DNA of 47,820 nt from an uncultured Nitrospira sp. (GTDB taxonomy: Bacteria > Nitrospirota > Nitrospiria > Nitrospirales > Nitrospiraceae), in contig CAMLHQ010000020.1 of assembly GCA_946479785.1 (NCBI GenBank), positions 1 through 47,820 on the forward strand. The letters are read 5' to 3'. The notes under the pieces are model-generated. The model ran no database searches, was not told where the DNA came from, and was given only the letters and a program-made list of their open reading frames with translations. Shown in pieces: positions 9,041 through 17,834 of the stretch. Position 1 is the stretch's first letter; the number at the start of each line of letters is the position of its first letter. The translations under genes and the position numbers were made by a program.

Positions 9041-10294
9041 GTGACGTCCTCACCAGCAACCATCATGAATCAGAACCAGGCATTCGAGCGAGAACCGTCT
9101 AACTCAACTTCATCCGGCTACGCATTGACTTGGAGCAGTGAGCCCAATTGGTTCGACCTGGTCTCCGTCCTGAGGAAGCGGCTACGACTACTGATGATAT
9201 TTGCAATTGTGGGGATCGGAGGGGGAATTGGCATTAGCCTCCTGCTGCCGAAGATCTACGAATCGACGGCAACCATCTTGCCACAACTTGAGAGCAGGGA
9301 CGGCGGCCTGGGGTCCTTGTTGGCTGCCAGCAGCGCGATGAGTACGGCACAGACGTTGGGGGTCAACCTACCTGGGATGACTGCGACGCCCACTGATATC
9401 TTCATTTCGATTTTGAAGTCCCGCACGATGGCCGACGAAGTGGTAAGACGGTTCAACCTTCTTGACCGCTATGAAGTCAAGTTCATGCAAGATGCACGAA
9501 CCAAGCTGGAGGGAATCACGCGTATTGCCGTAACAAAAGAAAAAGTGATCAGGGTAACCATCGAGGATAGAGATCCGGCGCTCGCTGCGGAAATAGCCAA
9601 TTTCTACGTGGAAAATCTTGACCGACTGAATCGGACCATGGGAATCAGTAAGGCTAGCGAGAATCGCAAGTTTGTCGAGGGCCGGCTGAAGGAGACGGTC
9701 GAGGCGCTCGTTCAGGCCGAGGAGGCTCTCAAGGAGTTTCAAACAAAAAATAAGGCGGTGGCCATCGATGTGCAATCCAAAGCCATGATGGAAGCCGCTG
9801 CGACTCTCCAGGCCCAAATTACGGCGCAGGAAGTTCAAATGCAAGTGATGGGGACGTATCTGTCAAAAGAGAACCCTGAAATTTCCCGGGTGCGATCCAG
9901 TATTGATGAACTACGAAAACAGCTCGCACTGATGGAGTCGGGGAAGAGCGGCAAGCGGATGCCGGGAGAGCAACTGCATCCTGCGATCGTCGCCGTGCCG
10001 AGCTTAGCACTCGATTACGGACGGCTTATGCGAAACCTGAAGGTGCAAGAAACTCTCTATACCTTATTGACCACACAATTTGAGCAGGCCAAGCTCACGG
10101 AGGCACGAGACACGCCGACTGTACAGGTGCTCGATTATGCCATTCCTGCAGAACGGAAAAGTCGACCCCGCACGCTCATCAATGGGCTCCTCGCAGGAGG
10201 AGCGGCATTGCTGCTTGGATGCCTAATAGCTGTTAGTATTGAGTTGAGACAGAAGAAAAGGCAAGAGAAGCTTCCCTTGGCTGCAGCAGCCTAG
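9041..10294 (+). CDS. Wzz-type chain-length determinant / polysaccharide co-polymerase
   Basis: A 417-residue inner-membrane protein that sets glycan chain length. An N-terminal membrane helix lies near residues 48-70 (LLMIFAIVGIGGGIGISLLLP), interrupted here only for description. A large periplasmic part follows, rich in heptads from about 180 to 290 (coiled coil), and a second membrane helix near 385-405 (LLAGGAALLLGCLIAVS), ending in a basic tail. There is no cytoplasmic BY-kinase domain and no kinase gene in the window. The GTG at 9041 has a weak GGTGG 10 bases upstream; an ATG at 9065 lacks any ribosome site. It follows the exporter gene by 84 bases and probably shares its transcript. 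Confidence 0.83.
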   Translation: MTSSPATIMNQNQAFEREPSNSTSSGYALTWSSEPNWFDLVSVLRKRLRLLMIFAIVGIGGGIGISLLLPKIYESTATILPQLESRDGGLGSLLAASSAMSTAQTLGVNLPGMTATPTDIFISILKSRTMADEVVRRFNLLDRYEVKFMQDARTKLEGITRIAVTKEKVIRVTIEDRDPALAAEIANFYVENLDRLNRTMGISKASENRKFVEGRLKETVEALVQAEEALKEFQTKNKAVAIDVQSKAMMEAAATLQAQITAQEVQMQVMGTYLSKENPEISRVRSSIDELRKQLALMESGKSGKRMPGEQLHPAIVAVPSLALDYGRLMRNLKVQETLYTLLTTQFEQAKLTEARDTPTVQVLDYAIPAERKSRPRTLINGLLAGGAALLLGCLIAVSIELRQKKRQEKLPLAAAA

Positions 10295-10350
10295 AGCTTC
10301 CTCTAAGGGTTGGTCAGCAAACGCCCGTACTTGGCGCATCGGCAGAACCC

Positions 10351-10379
10351 TAAAGGCCAGTAGTTCAGTATGGCCTTAA
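10351..10379. other. Inverted repeat in the Wzz-slp gap
   Basis: The arms AAGGCCA and TGGCCTT flank an 11-base loop. There is no T-run after either arm, so terminator function is doubtful. The rest of the 312-base gap (10295-10606) has no recognisable gene; an open frame from 10370 runs into slp but has no ribosome site and no family similarity. Confidence 0.35.
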
Positions 10380-10606
10380 GAGGGATCAAAGGCTTCTTTG
10401 TCTGTCCGTCCTCTTATCTTATTTCCAACCCACTCTATCTGCAAAGTAACACCTTCAACGCACATGGAAAGGAGACCCTCCCGCCTGTTCAGGCCAGGCG
10501 AGTGGGCATTAGTATGTCCCTGCCTAGTATTAGGTGGTACGACACACGCTTGGTTAAGCGAGCGTGTGTAGAAACGTTGCAAACATTTGAGAAGGAGGTC
10601 TCATCA

Positions 10607-11131
10607 ATGAGCCGCTTTCACATCGCCATAGGATGTCTTCTCCTGCTTGGCGCTTGTACGCCCTCTGTCTTTCCTTATGGGACTCTGGAGGGCGTTGAGC
10701 CCAACTTTGATTTTTCACATTGGCAGATGCTTCCCGATCAAGGTTCTCAGCGGAAGATACAACTTGGCGGACGCATCCTTCGCGCCGATATAGAGGCGGG
10801 CACGGTTAAAATCGTTACGGCTCAACTCCCGATTGCCAAACATCCGACTGACGGACCTGAAGAGGGAAAATCACTTGGTGAATTCGTCATCCTTTATGGA
10901 GCTATGGTCGATCCCTTATTCCTTCGTAGAGGAAACCGGGTGATGGTGGTAGGCCAGACCAGCCACCCTACAACAATTGAAGTGGACAACGCGCAACGAA
11001 ACTTACCAACCGTCACGGCGTTATGCATTCATTTTTGGAACGCGGGTGAGAAAGAGATCTTAATGCAAGGGTCCTCGGGCTCTGACTCTAAGACTTTGAG
11101 AGAACTGACCTACTGCGCGAGGGCGTTTTAG
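10607..11131 (+). CDS. slp: Slp family outer-membrane lipoprotein
   Basis: A 174-residue lipoprotein related to starvation-inducible Slp. The N-terminus has a hydrophobic core followed by the lipobox LLGAC-T, so the mature protein begins at Cys near residue 18 and is lipid-anchored. Family landmarks are VFPYGTLEGVEPNFDFS near the mature N-terminus and the LGGRIL and EFVILYG strands. The start is set by a near-perfect Shine-Dalgarno (AAGGAGGT at 10592-10599) 7 bases before the ATG; a longer frame from 10370 would bury the signal peptide inside the protein. Its role is not established beyond envelope location in the family. It stands alone, between the polysaccharide locus and the initiator tRNA. 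Confidence 0.85.
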   Translation: MSRFHIAIGCLLLLGACTPSVFPYGTLEGVEPNFDFSHWQMLPDQGSQRKIQLGGRILRADIEAGTVKIVTAQLPIAKHPTDGPEEGKSLGEFVILYGAMVDPLFLRRGNRVMVVGQTSHPTTIEVDNAQRNLPTVTALCIHFWNAGEKEILMQGSSGSDSKTLRELTYCARAF

Positions 11132-11252
11132 GCCTTCTTTGGAAGAGCGTCCACTCAATGCTCCAAATGATCGACATGGACAGTGACACGGACAATTGAG
11201 CCGCTTGGGGAGGAGTTTCGATGAGTGTGAGTTGCTAAGTAGCTGAAAGGCT

Positions 11253-11329
<77 letters not shown>

Positions 11330-11334
11330 CGCGG

Positions 11335-11364
11335 ATAGTAACAAAGCGATTCCGAGCAAGTCAA
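11335..11364 (-). promoter_or_regulatory. Promoter of the initiator tRNA
   Basis: On the minus strand, TTGACT (11364-11359), an 18-base spacer and TACTAT (11340-11335). The -10 box ends only 5 bases before the mature tRNA 5' end, so transcription would begin at or next to tRNA position 1. Confidence 0.6.
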
Positions 11365-11417
11365 ACCAACCCTTTGCTCCCGTTGCTTTCGTATCGCATG
11401 AATGCTAAAGCCGTAAC

Positions 11418-12359
11418 ATGCGCATTGTGTTCATGGGTACACCGGATTTCGCCGTGCCTTCGTTTGAGGCCTTACTGAAATCGGACGACCAGGTTGTCGG
11501 TGTCGTGACGCAGCCGGATCGTCCGAAAGGCCGCGGTCAACTGCTCACGCCTTCACCGGTTACACTCGTCGCCCGGCGGGAGCAGATTCCTGTCTTGCAG
11601 CCGACGAAAATGAAGGATCCTGATTTCCTGGCGGCGTTGGCGGCTTGGAAGCCTGATCTCATCGCCGTCGCTGCGTTCGGCCGCATCCTGCCACCCGCGA
11701 TCCTGTCGCTCCCGCCCAAGGGCTGTGTCAACGTGCACGGATCCTTACTGCCGAAGTATCGGGGAGCTGGTCCGATCCAGTGGGCCCTCATCAATGGTGA
11801 AACAGAAACCGGCATCACGACCATGCTGATGGATGAAGGGATGGATACCGGCGCGATATTGCTGCAAGAACAAATACCCATTGCACCGGAGGATACGGCC
11901 GGAAGCTTGTCTCCTCGGTTGGCAGAACTCGGCGGGCGCTTACTGATCACAACCATCGCGCAATTGAAGGCCTGCACGTTGGTTCCCCGTCCGCAAGACC
12001 ATAGTCAGGCGACGCTGGCTCCGCTCTTGAAAAAAGAAGATGGAGCAATCGATTGGACCGTGCCGGCGAAGACGATCGCCAATCGGATTCGGGGGCTCAC
12101 ACCCTGGCCCGGCGCGTACACATTCCTCGGGGCGGACCGTTGGGTGATCTGTCGTGCTATCCCAATGAATGAGGCAACATCACTGGCTCCCGGTCAGATC
12201 GAGGCAGTCACGAAAGATGCCATTCATGTAGGGACTGGGCAAGGGGTACTCGCGATCAAGGAACTCCAACCGGCCAATAGCCGTCGGATGCTGGTGGCAC
12301 AATATCTCGCAGGCCATCCTATCCAGGCCGGCCTGCGATTGAGTCAATCAGCGAGCTAA
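11418..12359 (+). CDS. fmt: Methionyl-tRNA formyltransferase
   Basis: A 313-residue cytoplasmic enzyme that transfers a formyl group from 10-formyl-tetrahydrofolate to methionyl-initiator tRNA. It opens with MRIVFMGTPDFAVPSFEAL. The catalytic triad is visible as N105, H107 and D143, inside NVHGSLLPKYRGAGP and DEGMDTG; these align with N106/H108/D144 of the E. coli enzyme. The C-terminal beta-barrel domain that grips tRNA follows from about residue 205. Length is normal. No def gene is adjacent. It heads the fmt-rsmB-rpe-pheS-pheT run and faces away from the initiator tRNA gene, 88 bases apart. Confidence 0.97.
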   Translation: MRIVFMGTPDFAVPSFEALLKSDDQVVGVVTQPDRPKGRGQLLTPSPVTLVARREQIPVLQPTKMKDPDFLAALAAWKPDLIAVAAFGRILPPAILSLPPKGCVNVHGSLLPKYRGAGPIQWALINGETETGITTMLMDEGMDTGAILLQEQIPIAPEDTAGSLSPRLAELGGRLLITTIAQLKACTLVPRPQDHSQATLAPLLKKEDGAIDWTVPAKTIANRIRGLTPWPGAYTFLGADRWVICRAIPMNEATSLAPGQIEAVTKDAIHVGTGQGVLAIKELQPANSRRMLVAQYLAGHPIQAGLRLSQSAS

Positions 12360-12395
12360 TTACCGTTTGACCTTCCCGCTCCCAAACTTTTTTCT

Positions 12396-13826
12396 ATGCC
12401 ATCGACCTTTCAACCTTCAGACGGTCTGAGCCAGCCTTACTCCGCGCGGTCCATTGCCCTTTCAGTGCTCGTGGAGTCAGTGCAATCGGATGAAGGCATC
12501 GATGTGCTCCTGGATCGTGTCCTCACTCGAACTCCGCTCGATAGTCGAGACCGAGCCTTGTCTGTTGAGCTCACCTACGGCGTCTTGCGTCGTTTAGGAA
12601 CGATCGATTGGCGATTGGAACCGATACTGGATAAGCCGCTGCCTCGCCTGCCTGTCGCGGTGCAGATGCTGCTCAGGCTGGGGGCCTATCAGCTTCTCTT
12701 TCTGGATCGCGTCCCTCAATCGGCAGCGGTGAACGAATCCGTGAAGATTGCCAAGGCACAGAGTCGAAGATTGAAGCGGGATTGGAGCGGGCTCGTGAAC
12801 GCGGTCCTGCGTACGCTTGTCCGTGAGCCGAGCCGGCCATGGCCGTCGACCAACGTCGATGCGGCCCAAGCGCTTTCCGTGCGGCACTCCGTTCCTGAAT
12901 GGTTGAGCCGGCGCTGGATTGAACGACTCGGGATAACTGATGCAGAAGCGGCTTGCGAACAGACCAGCCTGGTTCCGCCAGTGACACTCCGCGTGAATCG
13001 ATTGCAGATTACACGAAACGAATTCCTGACACGACTGCAAGAGGCCGGCATAGGCGCGAGGCCGACGAGCGTCAGTCCGGTCGGCATCACGCTTGAAGAC
13101 GGCGGACCAGTTCCATCCCTTCCCGGTTTTGCAGAAGGCCAGTTTTATGTGGAGGATGAAGCGGCGCAGTTGATCCCTCCCCTGCTCGACCCCCATCCGC
13201 GGGATGTCGTGCTTGATGCCTGTGCGGCACCGGGCGGGAAGACCTCCCATCTCGCTGAACTGATGCAAGACCAGGGTGCGATCTATGCGGTTGATCGGGG
13301 AGGCGCTCGTCAGGAGGTTCTGCGAAGCAATTGCTACAGACTGAAAATCCAAAGCATCGTCCCGATCGTGAGTGACATCAGGGATCAATCAGCATGGCGG
13401 AAGGCGATGAAGCCAGCCGGCAAAGGAACGGGTCAAGCCATGCAGTTTGATCGGATTCTCGTGGACGCTCCATGCAGCGGCCTGGGAGTGCTGCGCCGGC
13501 ATCCGGAAGCCAAGTGGCGAAAGGACAGCGAGGCGTTCGAACGCCATCACACAGTGCAGTTCCAGATACTCGAATCGGTGGCTCCGTGCTTGCGACCCGG
13601 CGGGGTGCTAGTCTATAGTACGTGTTCAACCGAACCGGAAGAGAACGAATCCGTCATCGACCAATTCTTGCGGGCCCATGCGGGATTCCGTCGCGAGTCT
13701 GTGGCGCCTTGGCTGCCTGAAGCGGGACAGAGGTTCCTCACCGAACGAGGGGACCTCTCGACGATGGGCAACTGCCTCTCAATGGACGGATTTTATGCTG
13801 CTCGTCTGAAAAGAGTGGAAACATGA
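12396..13826 (+). CDS. rsmB: 16S rRNA (cytosine-967 C5)-methyltransferase
   Basis: A 476-residue SAM-dependent RNA methyltransferase. An N-terminal NusB-like RNA-binding domain covers about residues 18-150. The Rossmann methyltransferase core has the SAM loop DACAAPGGKTSHLAEL near 270-285. The two RsmB/Nop2-family cysteines are C360 in DAPCSGLGVL and C410 in YSTCSTEPEE; their 50-residue spacing matches E. coli C325/C375. The Cys in the YSTCS-type motif equivalent forms the covalent adduct. The gene lies 36 bases after fmt, and its stop overlaps the rpe start (ATGA). No obvious ribosome site precedes the ATG, which may mean coupling to fmt. Confidence 0.94.
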   Translation: MPSTFQPSDGLSQPYSARSIALSVLVESVQSDEGIDVLLDRVLTRTPLDSRDRALSVELTYGVLRRLGTIDWRLEPILDKPLPRLPVAVQMLLRLGAYQLLFLDRVPQSAAVNESVKIAKAQSRRLKRDWSGLVNAVLRTLVREPSRPWPSTNVDAAQALSVRHSVPEWLSRRWIERLGITDAEAACEQTSLVPPVTLRVNRLQITRNEFLTRLQEAGIGARPTSVSPVGITLEDGGPVPSLPGFAEGQFYVEDEAAQLIPPLLDPHPRDVVLDACAAPGGKTSHLAELMQDQGAIYAVDRGGARQEVLRSNCYRLKIQSIVPIVSDIRDQSAWRKAMKPAGKGTGQAMQFDRILVDAPCSGLGVLRRHPEAKWRKDSEAFERHHTVQFQILESVAPCLRPGGVLVYSTCSTEPEENESVIDQFLRAHAGFRRESVAPWLPEAGQRFLTERGDLSTMGNCLSMDGFYAARLKRVET

Positions 13827-14503
13827 CCAGGCAGATTCTCATTGCTCCCTCGATCCTCTCCGCTGACTTCGCCCGACTCGCCGATGAAGTGGCCGCTGTC
13901 GAACGAGGCGGCGCAGATCTGTTGCACGTCGACGTCATGGACGGACACTTTGTTCCGAACTTGACGGTGGGACCGCCGATCGTCGAATCGCTGAAAAAAG
14001 TCACGAAACTTCCACTCGACGTTCATCTAATGATCACGAATGCCGATGCCTTCATCGCCGACTTTGCCTCAGCCGGAGCCGACTATCTGACCGTGCACGT
14101 CGAAGCCTGCACGCATCTGCATCGGACGGTGCAAGTCATCAAGGAACATGGCGTCAAAGCCGGTGTCACGCTCAATCCCGCGACCTCCCTGCACACTATT
14201 GAAGAAATTCTTCCCGACGTGGACCTGGTGCTCATCATGTCGGTGAACCCGGGATTTGGCGGACAAACATTCATCGCATCCTGCCTCCGGAAGATCGCTA
14301 CGGCGCGCCAGATGATCGATCGAGCAGGTAGTCGCGCGCTCCTTGAAGTTGACGGCGGTGTCAAGGTCGACAATGCGGCCCAAATCCTAGCTGCCGGAGC
14401 GGACGTGCTTGTCGCCGGATCTGCCATCTTCTGCGGCCGAGATTATGCGGCGACGATCGCCGCGCTGCGGGCGGCCGGGCACCCGGTGTCCGCGCATCGG
14501 TAG
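13823..14503 (+). CDS. rpe: Ribulose-phosphate 3-epimerase
   Basis: A 226-residue TIM-barrel enzyme that interconverts ribulose 5-phosphate and xylulose 5-phosphate in the pentose phosphate and Calvin pathways. The metal-binding and catalytic landmarks are all present: APSILSADFARL near the N-terminus, HVDVMDGHFVPNLT, DVHLMI, VNPGFGGQ and the phosphate-binding EVDGGV...AGSAIF at the C-terminus. Length is normal. The start overlaps the rsmB stop by 4 bases, which indicates coupled translation. The metabolic gene is sandwiched between rRNA modification and tRNA-synthetase genes with no functional link I can see. Confidence 0.97.
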   Translation: MTRQILIAPSILSADFARLADEVAAVERGGADLLHVDVMDGHFVPNLTVGPPIVESLKKVTKLPLDVHLMITNADAFIADFASAGADYLTVHVEACTHLHRTVQVIKEHGVKAGVTLNPATSLHTIEEILPDVDLVLIMSVNPGFGGQTFIASCLRKIATARQMIDRAGSRALLEVDGGVKVDNAAQILAAGADVLVAGSAIFCGRDYAATIAALRAAGHPVSAHR

Positions 14504-14511
14504 GCCTTCGG

Positions 14512-16068
14512 GTGAATATTTCTTCCCTCATTGACAGCCTGCACCCTCTCGAAATCAAGGTGATCTTGGCCTTTGAGTCGCAGACTGTCCTGACCACAGA
14601 GCAACTCGCCGCGAAAACCGCTCTTGAACCTTCGCAACTCAGCATGGCCATCGAGTGGTTGCTCGCCAAATCCTTGCTGGTGATCGAGAAAGAGACCGTC
14701 ACCCCCGTGGTGTCTCTCACCTCAATCGGCGAACAGTACTATGCAAGGCAATCGCCGATCGAAGGTGTATTGGAGGCGGCCAGGAATGCGGCGGGAACCG
14801 GACAGCGGCTCACGATCCAAGATCTGCAATCGAAAGAAGGACTCGACCCATCGGATGTGAGTAAAGCGGTCGGGCGGCTGAAGAAAGAAGGTGTCTTGTT
14901 AATCGTGCAAGGCGGCTGCATCGAATCGACCGGCCGTCCAAGCCCGACGGCCGAGCGGGTGAGAGCACTGTTGCAGCAGCTCCACGAAGGTCATCGCGAA
15001 TTGGAAACATTTTCCGACGTCGATCGGCAGATTATTCAGGACTATGCCGTCAAGCGAGGCAATGCCAAAGAACCATTCCGAGTGGATGATAGGATCGCCC
15101 GATCCTTTAAACTTTCGGTTCCCGGGGTCGAGGCGGGCGAACACTTGTTGAGTCAGGGAGTCGCCGAAGAAGTCTCGCAGTTAAGCCCGGAGTTACTGAA
15201 GGACGGAAGCTGGCGAACGAAACGATTCAGAAAATACACCATCAGCCTGCGGGCTCCTCGAATCGGGATGGGGAAGAAACATCCCTATCGGGAGTTTTTG
15301 GACCAGGTCAAGACGAAACTCGTGAGCATGGGATTTCAGGAGATGCGTGGGTCGCTTGTCGAAACTGAGTTTTGGAACATGGACGCACTGTTCATGCCGC
15401 AGTTTCACCCCGCACGCGATATCCATGACGTCTACTTCGTGAAGCACCCGACTCATGCGACGAAGATCGCCGAGCCTTTCCGGACGAACGTCATGAAGGC
15501 CCATCAGGATGGCGGCAAGACCGGATCGACCGGCTGGAAGTATGCCTTCAACGCTGAACGGGCCAAGCGACTCGTGCTCCGGAGTCAAGGTACGGCGGTG
15601 TCTGCGAGGACACTGGCCTCAGCGCCGGCGGTGCCGGGAAAGTATTTTTCCCTCGCCCGATGCTTCCGTTATGATCAGGTCGATGCGACGCACGCGACGG
15701 ATTTTTTCCAAGTGGAAGGGATCGTGCTCGGTGAGTATATCAACTTTCGGACGTTGCTGGGGTTGCTGAATCTGTTCGCGCGAGAAGTGGCCCAGGCGAA
15801 GGAAGTGAAATTCCTGCCGGCCTATTTCCCCTTCACGGAACCATCCGTTGAGATGCACGTGCGCCATCCCCGTCTCGGATGGATGGAGCTTGGGGGAGCC
15901 GGACTTTTCAGGTCGGAGGTCACTTTACCATTGGGCGTGAACGTGCCGGTGATTGCCTGGGGCCTTGGACTAGACCGCATGGCGATGGTGGCGCTCGGGA
16001 TTCATGACATTCGCGAGTTGTTCACCGATAATCTGGAATGGATTCGCTCGACCAGAGGATCGTTTTAA
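14512..16068 (+). CDS. pheS: Phenylalanyl-tRNA synthetase alpha subunit, archaeal/eukaryotic type
   Basis: A 518-residue subunit; the ordinary bacterial PheS is about 340. Residues 1-170 carry winged-helix modules (HPLEIKVILAF, VSKAVGRLKKEGVL) typical of archaeal/eukaryotic PheRS, in place of the bacterial coiled coil. The class II catalytic core follows: motif 2 region around GKYFSLARCFRYDQVDATH, the EPSVEMHV strand, and motif 3 GLGLDRMAMVALGIHDIREL at the C-terminus. It forms an alpha2-beta2 enzyme with pheT and charges tRNA-Phe. The start is GTG, 8 bases after rpe, with a weak ribosome site. pheT begins 1 base after its stop. Confidence 0.93.
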   Translation: MNISSLIDSLHPLEIKVILAFESQTVLTTEQLAAKTALEPSQLSMAIEWLLAKSLLVIEKETVTPVVSLTSIGEQYYARQSPIEGVLEAARNAAGTGQRLTIQDLQSKEGLDPSDVSKAVGRLKKEGVLLIVQGGCIESTGRPSPTAERVRALLQQLHEGHRELETFSDVDRQIIQDYAVKRGNAKEPFRVDDRIARSFKLSVPGVEAGEHLLSQGVAEEVSQLSPELLKDGSWRTKRFRKYTISLRAPRIGMGKKHPYREFLDQVKTKLVSMGFQEMRGSLVETEFWNMDALFMPQFHPARDIHDVYFVKHPTHATKIAEPFRTNVMKAHQDGGKTGSTGWKYAFNAERAKRLVLRSQGTAVSARTLASAPAVPGKYFSLARCFRYDQVDATHATDFFQVEGIVLGEYINFRTLLGLLNLFAREVAQAKEVKFLPAYFPFTEPSVEMHVRHPRLGWMELGGAGLFRSEVTLPLGVNVPVIAWGLGLDRMAMVALGIHDIRELFTDNLEWIRSTRGSF

Positions 16069-16069
16069 C

Positions 16070-17782
16070 ATGCCCACGATTTCAATCTTCAGAGACGATC
16101 TCGAATCGCTTCTCGGAGGCGCTCGCGCGAAGCGTCCGGTATCGATCGAGCAGCTGGAAGATTGGCTCATGCTTGTGAAGGGCGAGTTGAAGGATCACAA
16201 CGCCGAAACGGGCGAGTTGCGCATCGAACTCCAAGACAGCAACCGGCCGGATCTCTGGTGCTGTGAAGGAATTGCGCGGCAAATTCGCATCAAACAACAG
16301 GGAAAGCCGAAGGCCTACCCCTTCTTCACCAGGAAGCCAAAAGCCATCGAACATCTCATCGTGGCACCAGGACTGGAACAGGTGCGTCCTTATGTTGCCG
16401 CCTGCACGGCCAAGGGGTACCGTGTCACTGGTGAAGGCTTGGCCCAACTTATCCAGACACAAGAGAAGCTGGCCGATATCTTCGGACACAAGCGGAAAAC
16501 GGTCTCCATCGGGCTGTATCAGTTGCAGAAGATTCAATTCCCCGTGACCTATGAATTGGTGAGACCCGATGAGGTGCGATTCACTCCCCTGGGTATGGAG
16601 ACCGTGATGACCTTGTCGGAAATCCTTTTGGTTCACCCTAAAGGACTGGAGCACGGTCATATCCTGGCGGGGCAGAGCCGTTTGCCGATTCTCCGCGACG
16701 CGAACAAGCAGCCCTTGTCTTTCCCGCCGATTATCAACAGCCGGGAGATCGGCGAAGTGCGGTTGGGCGACGACGAGCTCTTTGTGGAAGTGACGGGAAC
16801 CGACCAGTCGATGGTCGTACTGACTTTGAATATCTTTGCCGCGAATCTGGCCGATCGCGGAGCGACCATCGAGCCAATCGAAGTGCGCTATCCCAAAAAC
16901 ACGCCCTTGGGAAAACGGGTCATCACGCCGCAAGATCTTGGGAAACGTAGAACGATTCCAATCAAAACGATTGAGCAGGCACTCGGTCAGGAAATCGGCA
17001 CGAAGACGGTGAAGCAGGCTCTCGAAGCGTACGGCTATGACGTCTCAGCGGGAAACGGGACTGTGAAAGCGAAGTTACCGCCCTATCGCCATGATCTCAT
17101 GCACGCCATGGACGTCGTAGAAGACGTAGCAATGAGTCGCGGCTATGCAGAGTTCTCTCCCCTGATGCCGGCACAATTTACCGTGGGCGGACTGTCGAGA
17201 ATCGAGCAAACCTCAGATCGTGCGAGAGACTTAATGGTCGGGCTAGGGTTTCAAGAAATCATCTCCAACATTCTTGGGTCGCCGGAGCACTATCGCGATG
17301 CGATGCGTCTGGGTGACACGGCATGGGGAGAGATGGTGGAAGTTGACAACGTGATGTCGTTGAGCTTCTCCTGCCTGCGACAGTGGATGCTGCCCTCACT
17401 GCTGCGCGTCGAAGCGGCTTCGAGCCGGGCCTTTTACCCGCACCGTTTGTTCGAAGCGGGCGATGTGGCGATTCCCGATCGCACACATGAACTAGGCTCC
17501 CGGACGGAAACCGTTTTGGGCGCCATGATGGCCCATGCGACCGCGCATTTTTCTGAAATCCATTCCTGCCTGGATGTGCTCTTCTACCATTTAGGGAAGG
17601 AGTACAGCCTGGAGCCGGTCCAACATCCTTCTTTCCTCGAAGGCCGTGCGGGGAGGGTTGTCGTCTCTGGCAAACCCCTCGGCGTCATCGGTGAAGTCCA
17701 CCCCGAAGTCCTCGAACAGTGGCAGATCGCCGTGCCGGTCGTGGCCTTTGACGTCAACCTGTCTCAACTCACTGAGACCTAG
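16070..17782 (+). CDS. pheT: Phenylalanyl-tRNA synthetase beta subunit, archaeal/eukaryotic type
   Basis: A 570-residue subunit; bacterial PheT is about 800. It begins MPTISIFRDDLESLLGG and contains DSNRPDLWCCEGIAR, both archaeal/eukaryotic-type landmarks, and the B3/B4 editing region follows. The N-terminal OB-fold and C-terminal ferredoxin-fold anticodon-binding domain of bacterial PheT are missing; the protein ends with the catalytic-like domain (EGRAGRVVV...GVIGEVHPEVL). The ATG at 16070 is preferred (AGAGGAT 10 bases upstream, 1 base after the pheS stop); a frame from 16004 would overlap pheS. An intrinsic terminator follows. Confidence 0.93.
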   Translation: MPTISIFRDDLESLLGGARAKRPVSIEQLEDWLMLVKGELKDHNAETGELRIELQDSNRPDLWCCEGIARQIRIKQQGKPKAYPFFTRKPKAIEHLIVAPGLEQVRPYVAACTAKGYRVTGEGLAQLIQTQEKLADIFGHKRKTVSIGLYQLQKIQFPVTYELVRPDEVRFTPLGMETVMTLSEILLVHPKGLEHGHILAGQSRLPILRDANKQPLSFPPIINSREIGEVRLGDDELFVEVTGTDQSMVVLTLNIFAANLADRGATIEPIEVRYPKNTPLGKRVITPQDLGKRRTIPIKTIEQALGQEIGTKTVKQALEAYGYDVSAGNGTVKAKLPPYRHDLMHAMDVVEDVAMSRGYAEFSPLMPAQFTVGGLSRIEQTSDRARDLMVGLGFQEIISNILGSPEHYRDAMRLGDTAWGEMVEVDNVMSLSFSCLRQWMLPSLLRVEAASSRAFYPHRLFEAGDVAIPDRTHELGSRTETVLGAMMAHATAHFSEIHSCLDVLFYHLGKEYSLEPVQHPSFLEGRAGRVVVSGKPLGVIGEVHPEVLEQWQIAVPVVAFDVNLSQLTET

Positions 17783-17786
17783 TGAA

Positions 17787-17819
17787 GTGGAGAGCGACCG
17801 TCGCTCTCCACTCTTTTTC
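17787..17819 (+). terminator. Intrinsic terminator after pheT
   Basis: An 11-bp perfect stem (GTGGAGAGCGA with TCGCTCTCCAC) around a 3-base loop is followed by TCTTTTTC. It ends the fmt-pheT run and sits 16 bases from the convergent rplT stop. Confidence 0.9.
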
Positions 17820-17834
17820 GGGAGTCCTTGAAGA

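Noticed and set aside
10292..10305. TAGAG-CTTC-CTCTA hairpin at the Wzz stop codon as terminator
   Set aside because: Only 5 bp, includes the stop codon and has no T-run.
10370..10606. 79-codon N-terminal extension of slp
   Set aside because: It would bury the signal peptide and lipobox; AAGGAGGT before 10607 fixes the real start.
12367..12395. TTGACC before rsmB as a promoter
   Set aside because: No acceptable -10 box at the right spacing, and the start site would fall inside the coding region.
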